A DNA stretch of 64,000 nt, taken from Purshia tridentata. Taxonomy: Eukaryota; Streptophyta; Magnoliopsida; Rosales; Rosaceae. This document shows positions 35,256 through 47,096 of this stretch, piece after piece. Positions within the stretch are counted from its first letter, which is position 1. Each line of letters opens with the position of its first letter. The notes under the pieces are model-generated. The model made no database searches. It worked only from the letters and a program-made list of their open reading frames with translations, and was not told the DNA's origin. The position numbers and the translations under genes were made by a program. The stretch lies in assembly GCA_003254885.1 (NCBI GenBank), contig QANT01000956.1:1-64000 (forward strand). The letters run 5' to 3'.

Positions 35256-36902
35256 ATGGCGGAACCCCAAATCTCCAAGACGTTCCCTGTGAAACCCAAG
35301 CACAAACCCAAACCCCGAATCCCAAAACAAACTCCAGAGTCCAAGTACTGGTCCTCCTTCAAAACCAAGCAAATCCCAAATCTCATCTCCTCCATAACCT
35401 CCCTTACCTTCTCACCCACGACCCCACACTCTTTCGCTGCGACCCACTCAGCCTCTCTGACCCTCTTCAACCCCCAAAAAAACTTCACTCCCAGCGGCAC
35501 CATCTCCTTCCCCGACGTCGTTTCCTCCGCCTCGTTCCGCTGCGATGGCCTACTCATCGCTGCTTCAGACCTCTCGGGCCTCATCCAAGTCTTCAACGTC
35601 AAAAATCGAGTTCCCCTTCGAAAGCTTCGTTCCCACACACGCCCTGTTCGTTTCGTCAAATACCCAGTTGGCGATAAACTCCACTTGGTCTCCGGCGGCG
35701 ACGATGCCATCGTTAAGTACTGGGACGTCGCTGGCGAGACCCCAATTTGCGAATTGCAGGGCCACAAGGACTACGTGCGGTGCGGCGATTGCTCTCCGGT
35801 TAGTATGGACATGTTCATTACTGGGTCTTATGATCACACGGTGAAGCTTTGGGATGTAAGAGTTAAGGATTCGGGGTCAGTCATGGAAGTGGATCACGGT
35901 AATCCGGTTGAGGCAGTGACTTTCTTGCCATCAGGGGGTTTGATTGCGACGGCCGGCGGCAATTCCGTGAAGATTTGGGATATGATTGGGGGTGGGAAGA
36001 TGGTGTATTCAATGGAGAGCCATAACAAGACGGTGACTTCGGTTTGTGTTGGAAAAATTGGGAAGGATAGCGGGGAAGAGGCGCAACAATATAGGATTTT
36101 GAGTGTGGCATTGGATGGTTATATGAAGGTGTTTGATTATGCTAAAATGAAGGTTACACATTCTATGAGGTTCCCGGCGCCGCTCATGTCAGTCGGGTTT
36201 TCGCCGGATTGTATGGCGAGGGTGATTGGAACTTCAAATGGAATAATATATGCTGGGCGGAGGAAGAACAAGGAGGATGTTGAGAGTGGTTCTGAGGAGG
36301 AACCACATTGGCGTGTTTCGAAGCATGAGAAGATGTTGAAGAGGTTGGAGGCAGGTTCTGGGGATCTTTTAGGTTTGGGACCTGTGGAGGAACCCCGGAT
36401 TCGGGTCTTGAAGCCTACGAGTTTCCGGTATTTTCATAGAGGGCAAGCAGAGAAGCCATCGGAGCGGGATTATTTGGTAATGAGGCCAAAGAAAGTGAAA
36501 TTGGGTGAGCATGACAAGCTGCTGAAGAAGTTTAGGCACAAGGAAGCTCTAGTGTCTGTTTTGTGTAGTAAGAATCCGGAGAATGCAGTGGCTGTGATGG
36601 AGGAATTGGTCGCAAGAAAGAAACTGTTGAAATGCGTTTCGAATTTGGATTCGGAGGAGCTCGGGTTGCTGCTCATGTTTTTGCAGAAGCACTCCACCAT
36701 TCCAAGTTATTCGGGGTTGTTGATGGGTTTGACAAAGAAGGTGCTTGAGATGAGGGCTGAAGACATTAGAGCTTCTGATGCGTTGAAGGGTCATATTAGA
36801 AACCTTAAAAGGTCTGTTGAGGAGGAACTAAGAATACAACAATCATTGCAAGAGATACAGGGTATAATTTCTCCTTTGTTGAGGATTTCTGGAAGGAGAT
36901 GA
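35256..36902 (+). CDS. SWA1: SLOW WALKER1 / UTP15, WD40 protein of the small-subunit processome
   Basis: Intronless 548-aa WD40 protein matching SLOW WALKER1, the plant homologue of yeast Utp15. It acts in the nucleolus in 18S rRNA processing as a U3 snoRNP (t-UTP) component; Arabidopsis swa1 mutants have slow female gametophyte divisions. A Pro/Lys-rich start (KPKHKPKPRIPKQ) precedes seven WD-type repeats in about residues 45-330, including LVSGGDDAIVKYWDV, FITGSYDHTVKLWDV and IATAGGNSVKIWDM. The UTP15 C-terminal helical domain spans about 380-525 (LLKKFRHKEALVSVL onward). The length agrees with the family (about 530 aa). The start at 35256 is the first ATG after the telo-boxes. Divergent from the PPR side and convergent with SCC3. 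Confidence 0.94.
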   Translation: MAEPQISKTFPVKPKHKPKPRIPKQTPESKYWSSFKTKQIPNLISSITSLTFSPTTPHSFAATHSASLTLFNPQKNFTPSGTISFPDVVSSASFRCDGLLIAASDLSGLIQVFNVKNRVPLRKLRSHTRPVRFVKYPVGDKLHLVSGGDDAIVKYWDVAGETPICELQGHKDYVRCGDCSPVSMDMFITGSYDHTVKLWDVRVKDSGSVMEVDHGNPVEAVTFLPSGGLIATAGGNSVKIWDMIGGGKMVYSMESHNKTVTSVCVGKIGKDSGEEAQQYRILSVALDGYMKVFDYAKMKVTHSMRFPAPLMSVGFSPDCMARVIGTSNGIIYAGRRKNKEDVESGSEEEPHWRVSKHEKMLKRLEAGSGDLLGLGPVEEPRIRVLKPTSFRYFHRGQAEKPSERDYLVMRPKKVKLGEHDKLLKKFRHKEALVSVLCSKNPENAVAVMEELVARKKLLKCVSNLDSEELGLLLMFLQKHSTIPSYSGLLMGLTKKVLEMRAEDIRASDALKGHIRNLKRSVEEELRIQQSLQEIQGIISPLLRISGRR

Positions 36903-37791
36903 AAGTTGGTTGCCTTTTTTGATCATTGATGAGGGGTTTTTTCTTATTCGTATGTGTTTTCCTGCTTGCGGTTTCTTGTCATGACAAAGACGATATCTGC
37001 AGTTTTGTTTCGTTAGAATCCAATTTATGTCTGTTTTTATCTTCTTATTTCTATGTTTTAAGGAATCTGAGTAATCCTGATTGGAAATGTCAGCTTTGGG
37101 CCTCTTATTCCCCTTCTAGATTCTGCCTAAAATTTGTTCAGGAACTAGTTTATCTATTGGGAACTAATCTGCATTTCCTTAGTGAGAAGTTGAGTCGAGT
37201 TGTAACTGGGATTAGTAATAATGGTTGGACAAACCAATGAAGTTCAAGACGGGATACATAATGAAATGAAATCAACACAAACTTCCATCAAAGGCAGATA
37301 ACCATTCTTTCACGAGGTATGGTACTGCATAAAAAGTAGTAGAACACTAATATTTGGGGGCAAGCATTCTGAAAACTGACTACTCAAGACTGTTCAGCTT
37401 ATTTATTTATGTTCATAGTGGCTATCAACAAGATTAAAAAGATTAGGCTGAAGGTTATACCAAGATTAAAAATTACGCGCCATTTTGTTGGCAGTATATG
37501 ATTATGCTCCTAAGCCTCTGTATGGATGCATCTTTAATGCATACTGAATTAAACAGAGTAAATTTATTTAATTTTTGAACAAAGATGTCCCATTCAGTGG
37601 CAACAGTTTAAACTGCATGATGGATGTGTTGATCCCATATTACTTCTATTCCAGTTCTATCAATCAGAAAACAGAAGCAAACGCGAAGTTTCAATTCAAA
37701 GACACCGCATTTCTAACATATACAAATACATTAAAAACTTAATCATATCATATCTGACATCCTAGAAACAGCTAACTAAACTTCTAAAACC
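36903..37791. other. Convergent 3' ends of SWA1 and SCC3
   Basis: Untranslated and spacer sequence, AT-rich. A 104-codon open frame starting at 36926 has no family resemblance and lies in the SWA1 3' UTR. Confidence 0.5.
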
Positions 37792-40700
37792 TCATGTCCT
37801 TGTCTGGCCTTTGTTTTCCTCTCTTAGAACTCTCAATGCCCTTAACTTAGATGATGATCTAATTGAATGTATCAAAGGAGCATCTTCATCGTCGTCCTCG
37901 TCTAGCTTCTCTTCATCATCTTGAGCATTTTCATGGTCAGATGCACTTATTGAATCCTCTTCTTCGCTTGAACCATGCTCATCAAAGAGTCTTTTTCCCT
38001 GTATGTTCTGCCTTTTGCGCGGACGACCCCTGCGCTTAACAGAGGTCCCATCTTTTTCATCTGCAACTACCCAATAATCAGGTTAAACACAACGGTACAT
38101 GCAAAGATAATAGAATATATTTAATTAGTGAGATAATGTTATTAAGGGAAAAAAAGAAAAGAGAGCATGCAGAAGACTCCAGACGCTTAACCAAGAACCA
38201 CATGAGCATCCATAAAACCATTCCTATAGTTAAAATTCATCTATCCAAATCCTTGAGGATCAAAACTTGTAGTTAAGAGAATTTCTCTCCTAGAGACTGC
38301 AAACATGTGCAATATTTTTTAAAGGCCTTGGTCCCTTCTCCAGCCCAATGATTACAATTGAATCATCATGTCAACTATGTCCTTTGTTTGGCATGCTTGA
38401 GTAACTAACTCTCTAGGTTTTTTCTAGATTAATGTAGAAATTCTGATTTTAGAATACTTGCAGTGTTATAAGAATTCTTTAAACAAAATCCTGCAAACCT
38501 AAAGCCCATTGTCAATCATCCATAACTGTGCAAGTTCCATTATAGTGCATTTAAGGGGGAATGGGTCATTTATTAAGGGGCAAGTATAAGAAAGATCAGT
38601 GAGAAATAAAAGAAAGAGGTCTAGTGGCCTATCTTAACATGATAAGAACAACAAGGAGGTGCAATTGTACAATGTAAAAAGCTCGCTTAGTTGACTACAT
38701 AGATGAAAGCATTAAAGACTAGTTCCACATTAGTGATACCTTGGAAACCTTCATTCTTCGCATACTTTTCACGCAAGCTGTCAACAAACATGTGATAGGG
38801 GCGCCAACCACTGGGATCTTCATCTGTATTTACATTCTCTGTTCGTTTTTGGACATCCTTCACACTAGCAAAAGCAAATATAAAAATTATACTAGGAGAT
38901 AGCCTAAGTATAACTTGAAACACTTCTAAAGATGATAAAATTATATAAGAAATAGTCTTACATGTCCAGAATATCCGGTGTAGGTAGCCTGGATACAAAA
39001 TGAAGCACAGCACCTTCCAGAAAAGATAACTGCTTTGGAGCATCTACAAAAGCATATTCGATGCCATTGTTAACAATTTTTAAAATGTCTGATTTGTGCT
39101 TGTTCCTGGCAGCACCAACAAAGGTCCCAGAAAGCCGAGCAGCTAGTTCTTTACATTCCAGAAAACGCTTGCTTGCTATTGATTCATCACCACTTCTAGA
39201 AAGTTCAACCATATGCCGCTGGTAGGCCTAGTCAAATTCCAAAATACGCCATTCTCTTATATATGCAAATAAAAAGAATAATGAACAAAATTGCAGACCG
39301 GCAAATTAAGGACGACGCTTTTCTAGCACAATACACTAATGAAAAATATCCCATCTGTTAGTGGATTCTATGCAAGAAGACCAGAGGGACTTCAACCTGG
39401 TAAAATTTTCTGCTAATTGCCTCAAAACATGCTTAAAAATGCAACAAGAACCTGACAACATTTTCCCCTTATCATACATTAAGAGTTTTGGAAAGATAAG
39501 TTCTAACAAGAGAAATAAAGCAAAATTAGTAAATGAAAAATATTATATTCATATACATATTTGTATTTCATCTTCATTTATTTAACTGGAAAATAGTTTC
39601 ACTGGAAAATTTTTTCAACAAGTATAAACATTTCCTTAGTTTTCATGAGGATAAATTTTCTTCGAAAAATAGAGGGGAAAAAAAATTAACTTTTAAAACA
39701 CTTATGTCCAGTTGAAGCCTGTAGAAATAAATGAAGCCATGTGTATTACAACACAAAATCAGAATCTTTAGCCAACTGTAACTAACCTTACCCCCCTTAC
39801 CCCGCCCAAAGAAAAAAAACCACATTCATGAGTACCTTTTTTAGTGCTTCCAAGAAAATTTTGGGAAGATCATCATATTTCTTCTTTAGAACAGTAATCA
39901 TATGCTTAACAATTTCTGCCACACTTCTCCCATACATCACAAATTGAGAAATAATCTCTGGACCAAGATACCCCTGCATTTAGCATCAATTATAGTACAC
40001 CTAGAGAAACTTGAAATATACAATATAGCAAGCATTTTGATACATACTGGGACTTCTACATACTTAATAATGAGCAACTAAATGCTAGGATAGCAAAGCA
40101 CAACAAACTAGACTATATGAAGCTCATATAACGGGGTGAAATTTGCCATTTTTCAATATATAACAAATATTATCTTCACCTTAGTAACTGTATCAATATC
40201 AATCAACCGTGCAGCAGAAATCATCACTGCATCTCTGTTTGTCTCCTCAATATACTCCTTGTTTGCATCTTCATCTTCTGTCTCATCTATAGAAAATAAA
40301 TTTGAGAGTAAATCTAGATAGCAAGATAAATGCACAAACCAAATTTTCTTCCTTAAAAAATTAATTCTAGCAAAATTGGTCTTTGAACACAAAACCAAAG
40401 CTTGAGTTAAAATATGTATTCCACTCAAATTAAGTCCAATTATAAACGAACAAAAGAGCCTGAAATTAATATATTACTTTGACCGTAGATAGAAAATTAA
40501 ACATTAGTTACCCGAAATATTGAGCTGTTGCACACAAAGTTTCCAAAACTTTTGAAGACTTGATGCATCTGGACAATATCCCAACCTTTCCAACTTTGTT
40601 GAAGAAAAATATGTCCTTCTGAACAGATGCCACAAATCTGAAAGTATAACACAAACCTAGGGCATAGCATATACTTCATTAGACTAGATCCAAAGTATTT

Positions 40701-43700
40701 CACTTGTATGCCTTTTTTGAAATATGACAAATTAAGTCATAAAAAATGCTTACCCTGGAAGCTAGCTGATTACCATGAGTACCCCCCAGTGCAGGACGGT
40801 TGTCAAGAAAGTACTGTAGTTGTTCTAATAGAAAATTTCGTTTCACTATTAAAGAAGACAAAGATGCTTCAGTAACAATCTCGTTTTCCTGGACTGAACG
40901 CAGAGACCATAGCAAATGCAAATGCATATTGAGAAGCAGAAAACAGACAACCTGAAATGAGCATGAGCAGAAAAATAATCAATAACTGCAAAGATGGACC
41001 TCGGAACCTGGAAATCTGAAAAGATAAAAGAAATGGAGTTCTACTCTTATGCAAGCTACATTTGACAAACCTGATCATCCCTGCTTGTATGACTCTGGAG
41101 AGTTGAGGCAATATCTTCCCACAAGCTTTCGGTTGGCACAGCTCTTGTCAATTGAACCTCATAAAACCTCTTCAAATTTACAAGAAGAGAATATTCATCA
41201 CCATCATCCTGCGGTTCTAGATCACATTAATTTTTCATCCATTTGGATAGTTGGCAAGGAGGAAAATAATATATGGTTGAAATATACCGCCGCTTCTTTT
41301 ATCGCAGATTTAAGCTTAGCAATAAGCTCATCCTGAAGTTCCTTTAATTTATTACGGGCAAAATCTTTTAGCTCCCCTTGACTCTCTGTGGAACAATGGT
41401 TGATGGCCTTTATGCAAGTTCTCAACACCTCCTTCTCACCATGTTTAAAAAATGCCTCTTTGATGAGTTGAAGGACATTTTTGAAATTCTGAAAACATAT
41501 AAGCACTTGCTTTGAGAATAAGTTGTGAAGCAACATTAAATAACAAGCAAGGGCAAAACCATAAGCATCCCACCTGCTCCTGCCTCTTCAGGGAATATAG
41601 CTCAAGATTCATATGCACTATAATTTCAATCAGTGATGTTACTTTTGCTTTGTCGGCCATGAACTTACGTAGAAGTAATGGGTAGTTCTTCATCATGGCA
41701 AGAGTTATATCTCGTCTGTTTTGTTCAAATACGTCCTGGCACATTCATAAAGCAACAAAATACACAAGGCTTATCCAATTAAGTATATAAATAAATAAAA
41801 AAGGAGATAACAATAAGAACAAAACACACTGTAATTCAAAAGGAGCTTTTAACAACAAAGAAAATGAGAGATCAAAGTGAAAATTTACACACCTTTTGAG
41901 CCTTACTGTAGTATGGCTTTCTATTATCAGTCGCAGGAACAATCCTCTCTCCTACAGCCTTTTTGACAGATGCACTTAGAAGTCGTACCAAGTTTGTTGC
42001 ATCCTCATCAGTAAGCTCAACCAATGGATTCTCATCCAAGAGCATGGAGATAATACATTTCCAGTCCTACAAATAGAATATGAACCACCATCAAAGAAAC
42101 AATAACAGTAAACAGAATGTTGATAATAAGCACATTTCCTTCCTCTCTTTTTTTTTCTTTTTTTTTATTTTTTTTTATTTTTTTTACAGTTGATATCTCT
42201 CGATTTAGTTTGAGGTCAACCCTTCCCCATTTGTTAAAGATAAACATATTTATAACAACTTAACATGCAGAAGATTTATAATGAGCACATTTTCTCCCAT
42301 TTTTATTCCTACATTTGATATATAAACATATGGCCAACTGTAGTCTATTGACTTAACTAAGAAGGTCTATCCACTGAGGTACAGGTCAAGTAAATACCTT
42401 TTTTTTTTTTTATTCCTACATTTGATATATAAACATATGGCCAACTGGAGTCTATTGACTTAACTAAGAAGGTCTATCCACTGGGGTACAGGTCAAGTAA
42501 ATACCCTTTTTTTTTCTTTTTTTCTTTTTTTCAATCTATACCCATTGTGCTCACTAACATATCGATCATGATGTCCATTGTAAACTTGTAAACAAAAAGT
42601 TCAAAGTAGCTTCTCCAAGAAAAATTAAGATTTTTTTATAGAAGTAGTAACTTTGAACAAAAATAAGGTTAAGAAGCATAAACCAAAAGTATTAAAGCTT
42701 CTGAAAGAAAAATACAATTAGAGTTAGATTTTTAAATATATGAAAGAGTTCCTGTTTTCCTGCATGACTATTTTGGAAGTAACAAACCTTCATGGCCTTC
42801 ATGTACTCCCAAACATCATCTATGACGTAGATGCTTAAAATTGGATCTGTGGAAAACTCTCTTAGAATTTGCAACATTCTGCCAAGATGGACCTCAGAAG
42901 AATTGCTGCCATCACCTGGAAAGAGATTGTCACAAGCAAAATTACTAGTAGACAGCTTAACATGAATAGTTTAATTGATAAAACTATAACGTCCACAATG
43001 AAATAGAGTTCAGGGAAGAGTGAAACCTTTAGCACCAGATTGGGAGCTATTGAAATTTTGAGAAATCAAGTGTTCATACACCAATGCCCCTATAGCGTGC
43101 CTAATCTCTGCTGGCTCATCAATAAGCAAATCATATAAAGGACCCAAGTCATCATCTGGTAGAAGCTGATGTCTGCAGCATACAAAAACCTAATTCAATG
43201 AGCCTTTGCAAAAACAGTCACCAGGAATTATTAATTTCTTATTTAAATAAAAATTTCCCAAAACAGGGAGTTACCTTAGTAGCTGTTTAACAAGGCCAAT
43301 GGCACATACAGCCACAGAAATGTCAATGTCATCAGCAAGATCAATCATCCGACTAGAAAATCTTTCAGTGAATAGACCAAGAGTTGGCACATTATCATCA
43401 ACCTCATAAAGATTTTGCAATGCGAGGACAGAAGCTTTTCTTACACCAGCGCTCTTAGATACAGTAAAGGGGGAAAAGAAATATGGTTTGTCAATGATAA
43501 AAAAATAATAAACAAGGTCATAATTTATCTATAGTTTGAAACTTACTTTGTCATTCAATGTCCATCCAAGATACTTCAAGTATAAATCCTGCAAGAACAT
43601 TGATGGGTAGGACAAAATCCATATGCCTAGTGACTCTATGCAAGAAATCCGAATGTTTGGATCAATGTCTCGGTAGCGATGCACAAATAACCTACAATGA

Positions 43701-45989
43701 TGAAACTTACTTTGTCATTCAACGTCCATCAAAGAAACATTGATGAGTAGGACAAAATCCATATGCCTAGTGACTATGCAAGAGATCCAAATATTTTGCT
43801 CAATGTCTCAGAAGCGATGCTTAAATAACTTACAATGAGGACTTAGGCTGTAGTACGAACTACTGCATTGGTAATAAAACACAAAAAAATTTATCAAATC
43901 AGATCATTTTCCTTTGCTTCTTGCTAAGTCAGAATATCCTACCCTTGGAATATCTTGCGCATCATCTGCTCTAATACAGTTATCTTTTCATGAGTCATTG
44001 CAAACCTCTTATTCAGTGACTCCATGCGAGGCCCCTCAGTTCGTTTCTTTTTTTCAGCATCTAATTGTCTACGAGTAGTTTCTCGCTGAGCACCAAGTGT
44101 GTTAGCCACAGTTATGAATGATGTGACAAGTTGGAGCCCCATCAACGTAGCAGCTTGACGATAAACTCTTGGAGGAGTGCTGTTTAACATAAAACCAGGA
44201 AATTTAACACAGATATTAGTTAATTAATAACTTTAGCCTTAAAAAGAGGAACTTCAAATGTTTGAGCACTGACCATGACAAAGCAATTATATAATCCATG
44301 CACTTCTCGAACAAAATCTGGTCAAATAATGGCCCATGTTGACACTCACGGACCAAAGTATCCCAAAACAATTGAAGATTATCTTTGAAGTTTTTAAACT
44401 CCTTCTTTTTTGAACTTTGGTAATCTTCAACTTCCCCCTAAGAGGTTAGAAAAGTGAAGGAAAATATTTGTGCAAAAAGTCCTGATATATGACCATTTGA
44501 AAGCATAGATCATTGGTTTTTCGGTAGATAGCATCAAAATGTGAAACCATAAATAAAAGGAAGATGGCATGAGAAAGTAGCATGAACATGGATAAGAACC
44601 ACAACTATAAAAATAAAATTGATGACATGCAGGATACTTTTTTAGCAAGCTCAACTAGAGCAACCACAACATCATCGACATCAGTCTCATCTAGAAACTC
44701 TCCTTTGATATGATACTTGGCGCCACATGCCTGCATACATACAAGTCTCATCACTCACAAGCTACAATTTGTGGGTAAACTCTGTCCTTGCTAACTCCAT
44801 AATAATAAATACTTTGATATGAGAAATAGAAATGTCCAACTAAGATGAAACCCAGCCCACTTCACTCTTTTATAATATTCTTCAGATCTGCCTTTGGCCT
44901 TTACACTGTGAGCTGAGACTATTGAAATTCTATTACTTTCTTTTTTCTTATTCTGGTTGAGTAGGTTATTAGAAGATCTTCTAGATTACCTCAAACAGCA
45001 TTGCCAAGAGTTCAACCATAGCAGGTTTTGAATCCTTTTCATATCTCTCAACCCAAAGCTTGACGGCATGAGGAATAAGTTTTCCATTTCCCTTGATGGC
45101 CTCTGCAAAGATTACACACAAAGATAAAACTCAAATTCTCCATATGCGTGTACGAAATCCTGACAGAGCATAGTTTTGAAATCAGGAGCCAAATTATAAA
45201 CTGATAAGAACAGATACTAAACTTGAACTTAGCAAAAGGCTGAGAAAGGTATAGGAGCCAAATTATGAAGAGTCTTCAAACTTTAAAAGTTGAATCAGTT
45301 CACAAAAATTCCGGTCATGAACGAAATTGTCTAAAAGATTTTACACCAGGGTCATATCTCAACAGTAATATTAACATACAACACTATCCTACTTGATTCT
45401 CATTTTGGCCAAAACAATAGTCTCCATGATTACTTTCTAGGGGTTGTATGAAGCTAGAAACCATCTAGCAACTTAGTGGGTATTGTAGCAAATAAGTCAG
45501 TATTCATTATTTTACCAAAGAATTCAGTTAGACAAGCCTATCTTACTTATTCAAAATTTCTTCACAACAGTCAGTTAATTATTCATTTAAGTGACGAGTA
45601 ATCCAGGTAATAGAGCAAATAAGTCATGGTGCTTCGTATGCTTATAGAGCAGCGTGGGAGTAAGAAGTACCAGTCAAGGTAAGAGCTGCGGGGTTTGGCG
45701 GCAGCGCCGAAGTGCCACCGCCGGCAGGGCGACCTCGTTTAGCTTTAGGACGCGTCTCTTCGAAACTATCAGGTGAACTCTCGCGATCGGCATCGCTGGT
45801 CCTCTCATGGTTCTCAGTACTTTGAGTCTGAGCCCTAGCCCTCTTCGGCTACTCAAAACACATGAATTCAGGGCAAATTAATATATCAAATTTCAGAGAA
45901 TGAAGTCATGGAGAGAGAGAGAGAGAGAGAGAGGTGAAACTCACGCGGAGGAGAGTCGACGGTTCGGTGGCGGAGGGTGGCTCCTCCAT
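37792..45989 (-). CDS. SCC3: SCC3, STAG-type cohesin subunit (21 exons)
   Basis: Predicted 1116-aa cohesin subunit (Arabidopsis SCC3 is about 1098 aa). It binds the SCC1/REC8-SMC ring and is needed for mitotic and meiotic sister-chromatid cohesion. Exons: 45989-45945, 45848-45671, 45102-44990, 44730-44638, 44437-44274, 44179-43943, 43691-43547, 43453-43275, 43172-43027, 42915-42788, 42066-41893, 41735-41574, 41488-41288, 41208-41071, 40951-40754, 40656-40512, 40286-40180, 39973-39836, 39227-38962, 38864-38740, 38060-37792. All junctions keep frame. After a basic N-terminus ([18 protein letters not shown]) comes the STAG region with [35 protein letters not shown] and [15 protein letters not shown] (stromalin conservative domain). 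HEAT-like helices follow. The end is acidic with an [11 protein letters not shown]-hook-like motif. Intron 6 holds a decayed exon 7 copy. Confidence 0.95.
42299..42520. repeat. 107-bp tandem duplication in SCC3 intron 10
   Basis: TATTCCTACATTTGATATAT occurs at 42304 and 42411 and each copy ends in GGTCAAGTAAATACC plus a T run. The copies are nearly identical. Confidence 0.9.
43704..43838 (-). pseudogene. Decayed tandem copy of SCC3 exon 7 with its splice-site flanks
   Basis: This stretch of SCC3 intron 6 matches exon 7 (43691-43547) over most of its length, for example GTCACTAGGCATATGGATTT and TTGAATGACAAAGTAAGTTT on the minus strand. It lacks about 24 bases present in the exon and has an in-frame TGA (CGC TTC TGA), so it cannot replace exon 7. 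It arose by local tandem duplication and then decayed. Confidence 0.85.
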
Positions 45990-47096
45990 TTCTGTAAACA
46001 CAAGATTTTCGCCCAAACTTTCAGAGGAAAGAGAGATGGAGGGAAAGAAGTATTAGCACCAAGAAATCTCCCGCATAAGAGAAATGGAATGTTTAAGATC
46101 TGACAACAAGGGCTAACGACATTTCGCCTAGTATTTAGACTAATCTGTAATGTTGGTCATGGACCGGCGACGTAGCCCGACCGTCTTTCATTTACAGCGG
46201 TCCTTGCTTACGTGGCAAGACGGATTTACATTGAAGTAACTTCTACTTAATATTATGTTTTCAAATTTAAATTAACGAATTAGTGAATTAATTACTTTTT
46301 TTGGATACTCTGAAAATATGCTTACGGAACGGTACAAGACATTGAACTATTTATTACAACAGTAATGTTATTCAGTAAAGTGATGATCGGTAGTATAAAA
46401 ATGTGATAAATAACACATTATTATTATTACAAGTTTCTTCACTTGGAGTTTTGGACTAACCCTAATGACTTATTTAATTAAAATTTTATTCTATTTCATT
46501 ATTACTTTTTTTTTTTTGGGGTAACTTAAGATCTCTGGGCCAGTTTTCATGCACCAATTAATCCAGTGAGATGAGGTTCAACTGTTCAAGTTCAAATATT
46601 TTTTTCCAACTAAAAAAATGTGGTTAATCATTATGTGGTCACTTTTAGCTCCAATTCTTATTGTGGAATGTGGATGAGATTTTGATACCAACTGCAATTT
46701 TNTGTTTAAAAAAAAAAAAAAAAAAAAAAACCCAAGCCTTGGAACAAGATCAATTCATAAACGTAAAATGACAGCATAACCATAAAGCACTTGAAACTAG
46801 TTTAATCAGAACACATCGTGGACTATGAATCAAAGCCTTGTTCTAGCAAAGCAAAAATATCCAGACCATCTATGCAATATAATACTTGAATTTTTTGAGG
46901 TACATAACATAAACTCCCTGTGCAAAGACATGTTATAACTTAAAACTACCGAGGCGCAAAGCCACCTTTTGGGTGAAATGCATGGCACCAGAAAGCAACA
47001 GAGATCGCTGCATAAGTCAGTAAAGGATCATTGGTTGGCCACAATCATTTCAGATCACAGAATGTATCAGTTTCCAAAAGGGCACACAAAGCAGCA
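45990..47096. other. SCC3 promoter region and 3' end of the NPL4-like gene
   Basis: SCC3 leader to about 46110, then AT-rich spacer with a poly(A) run at about 46710-46730 next to an N, which marks uncertain assembly. The part nearest 47096 should be the 3' UTR of the NPL4-like gene. Nothing else recognised. Confidence 0.4.

Noticed and set aside
35138-35767. Long alternative frames on both strands over the start of SWA1
   Set aside because: Shadows of the real SWA1 frame in GC-rich coding DNA.
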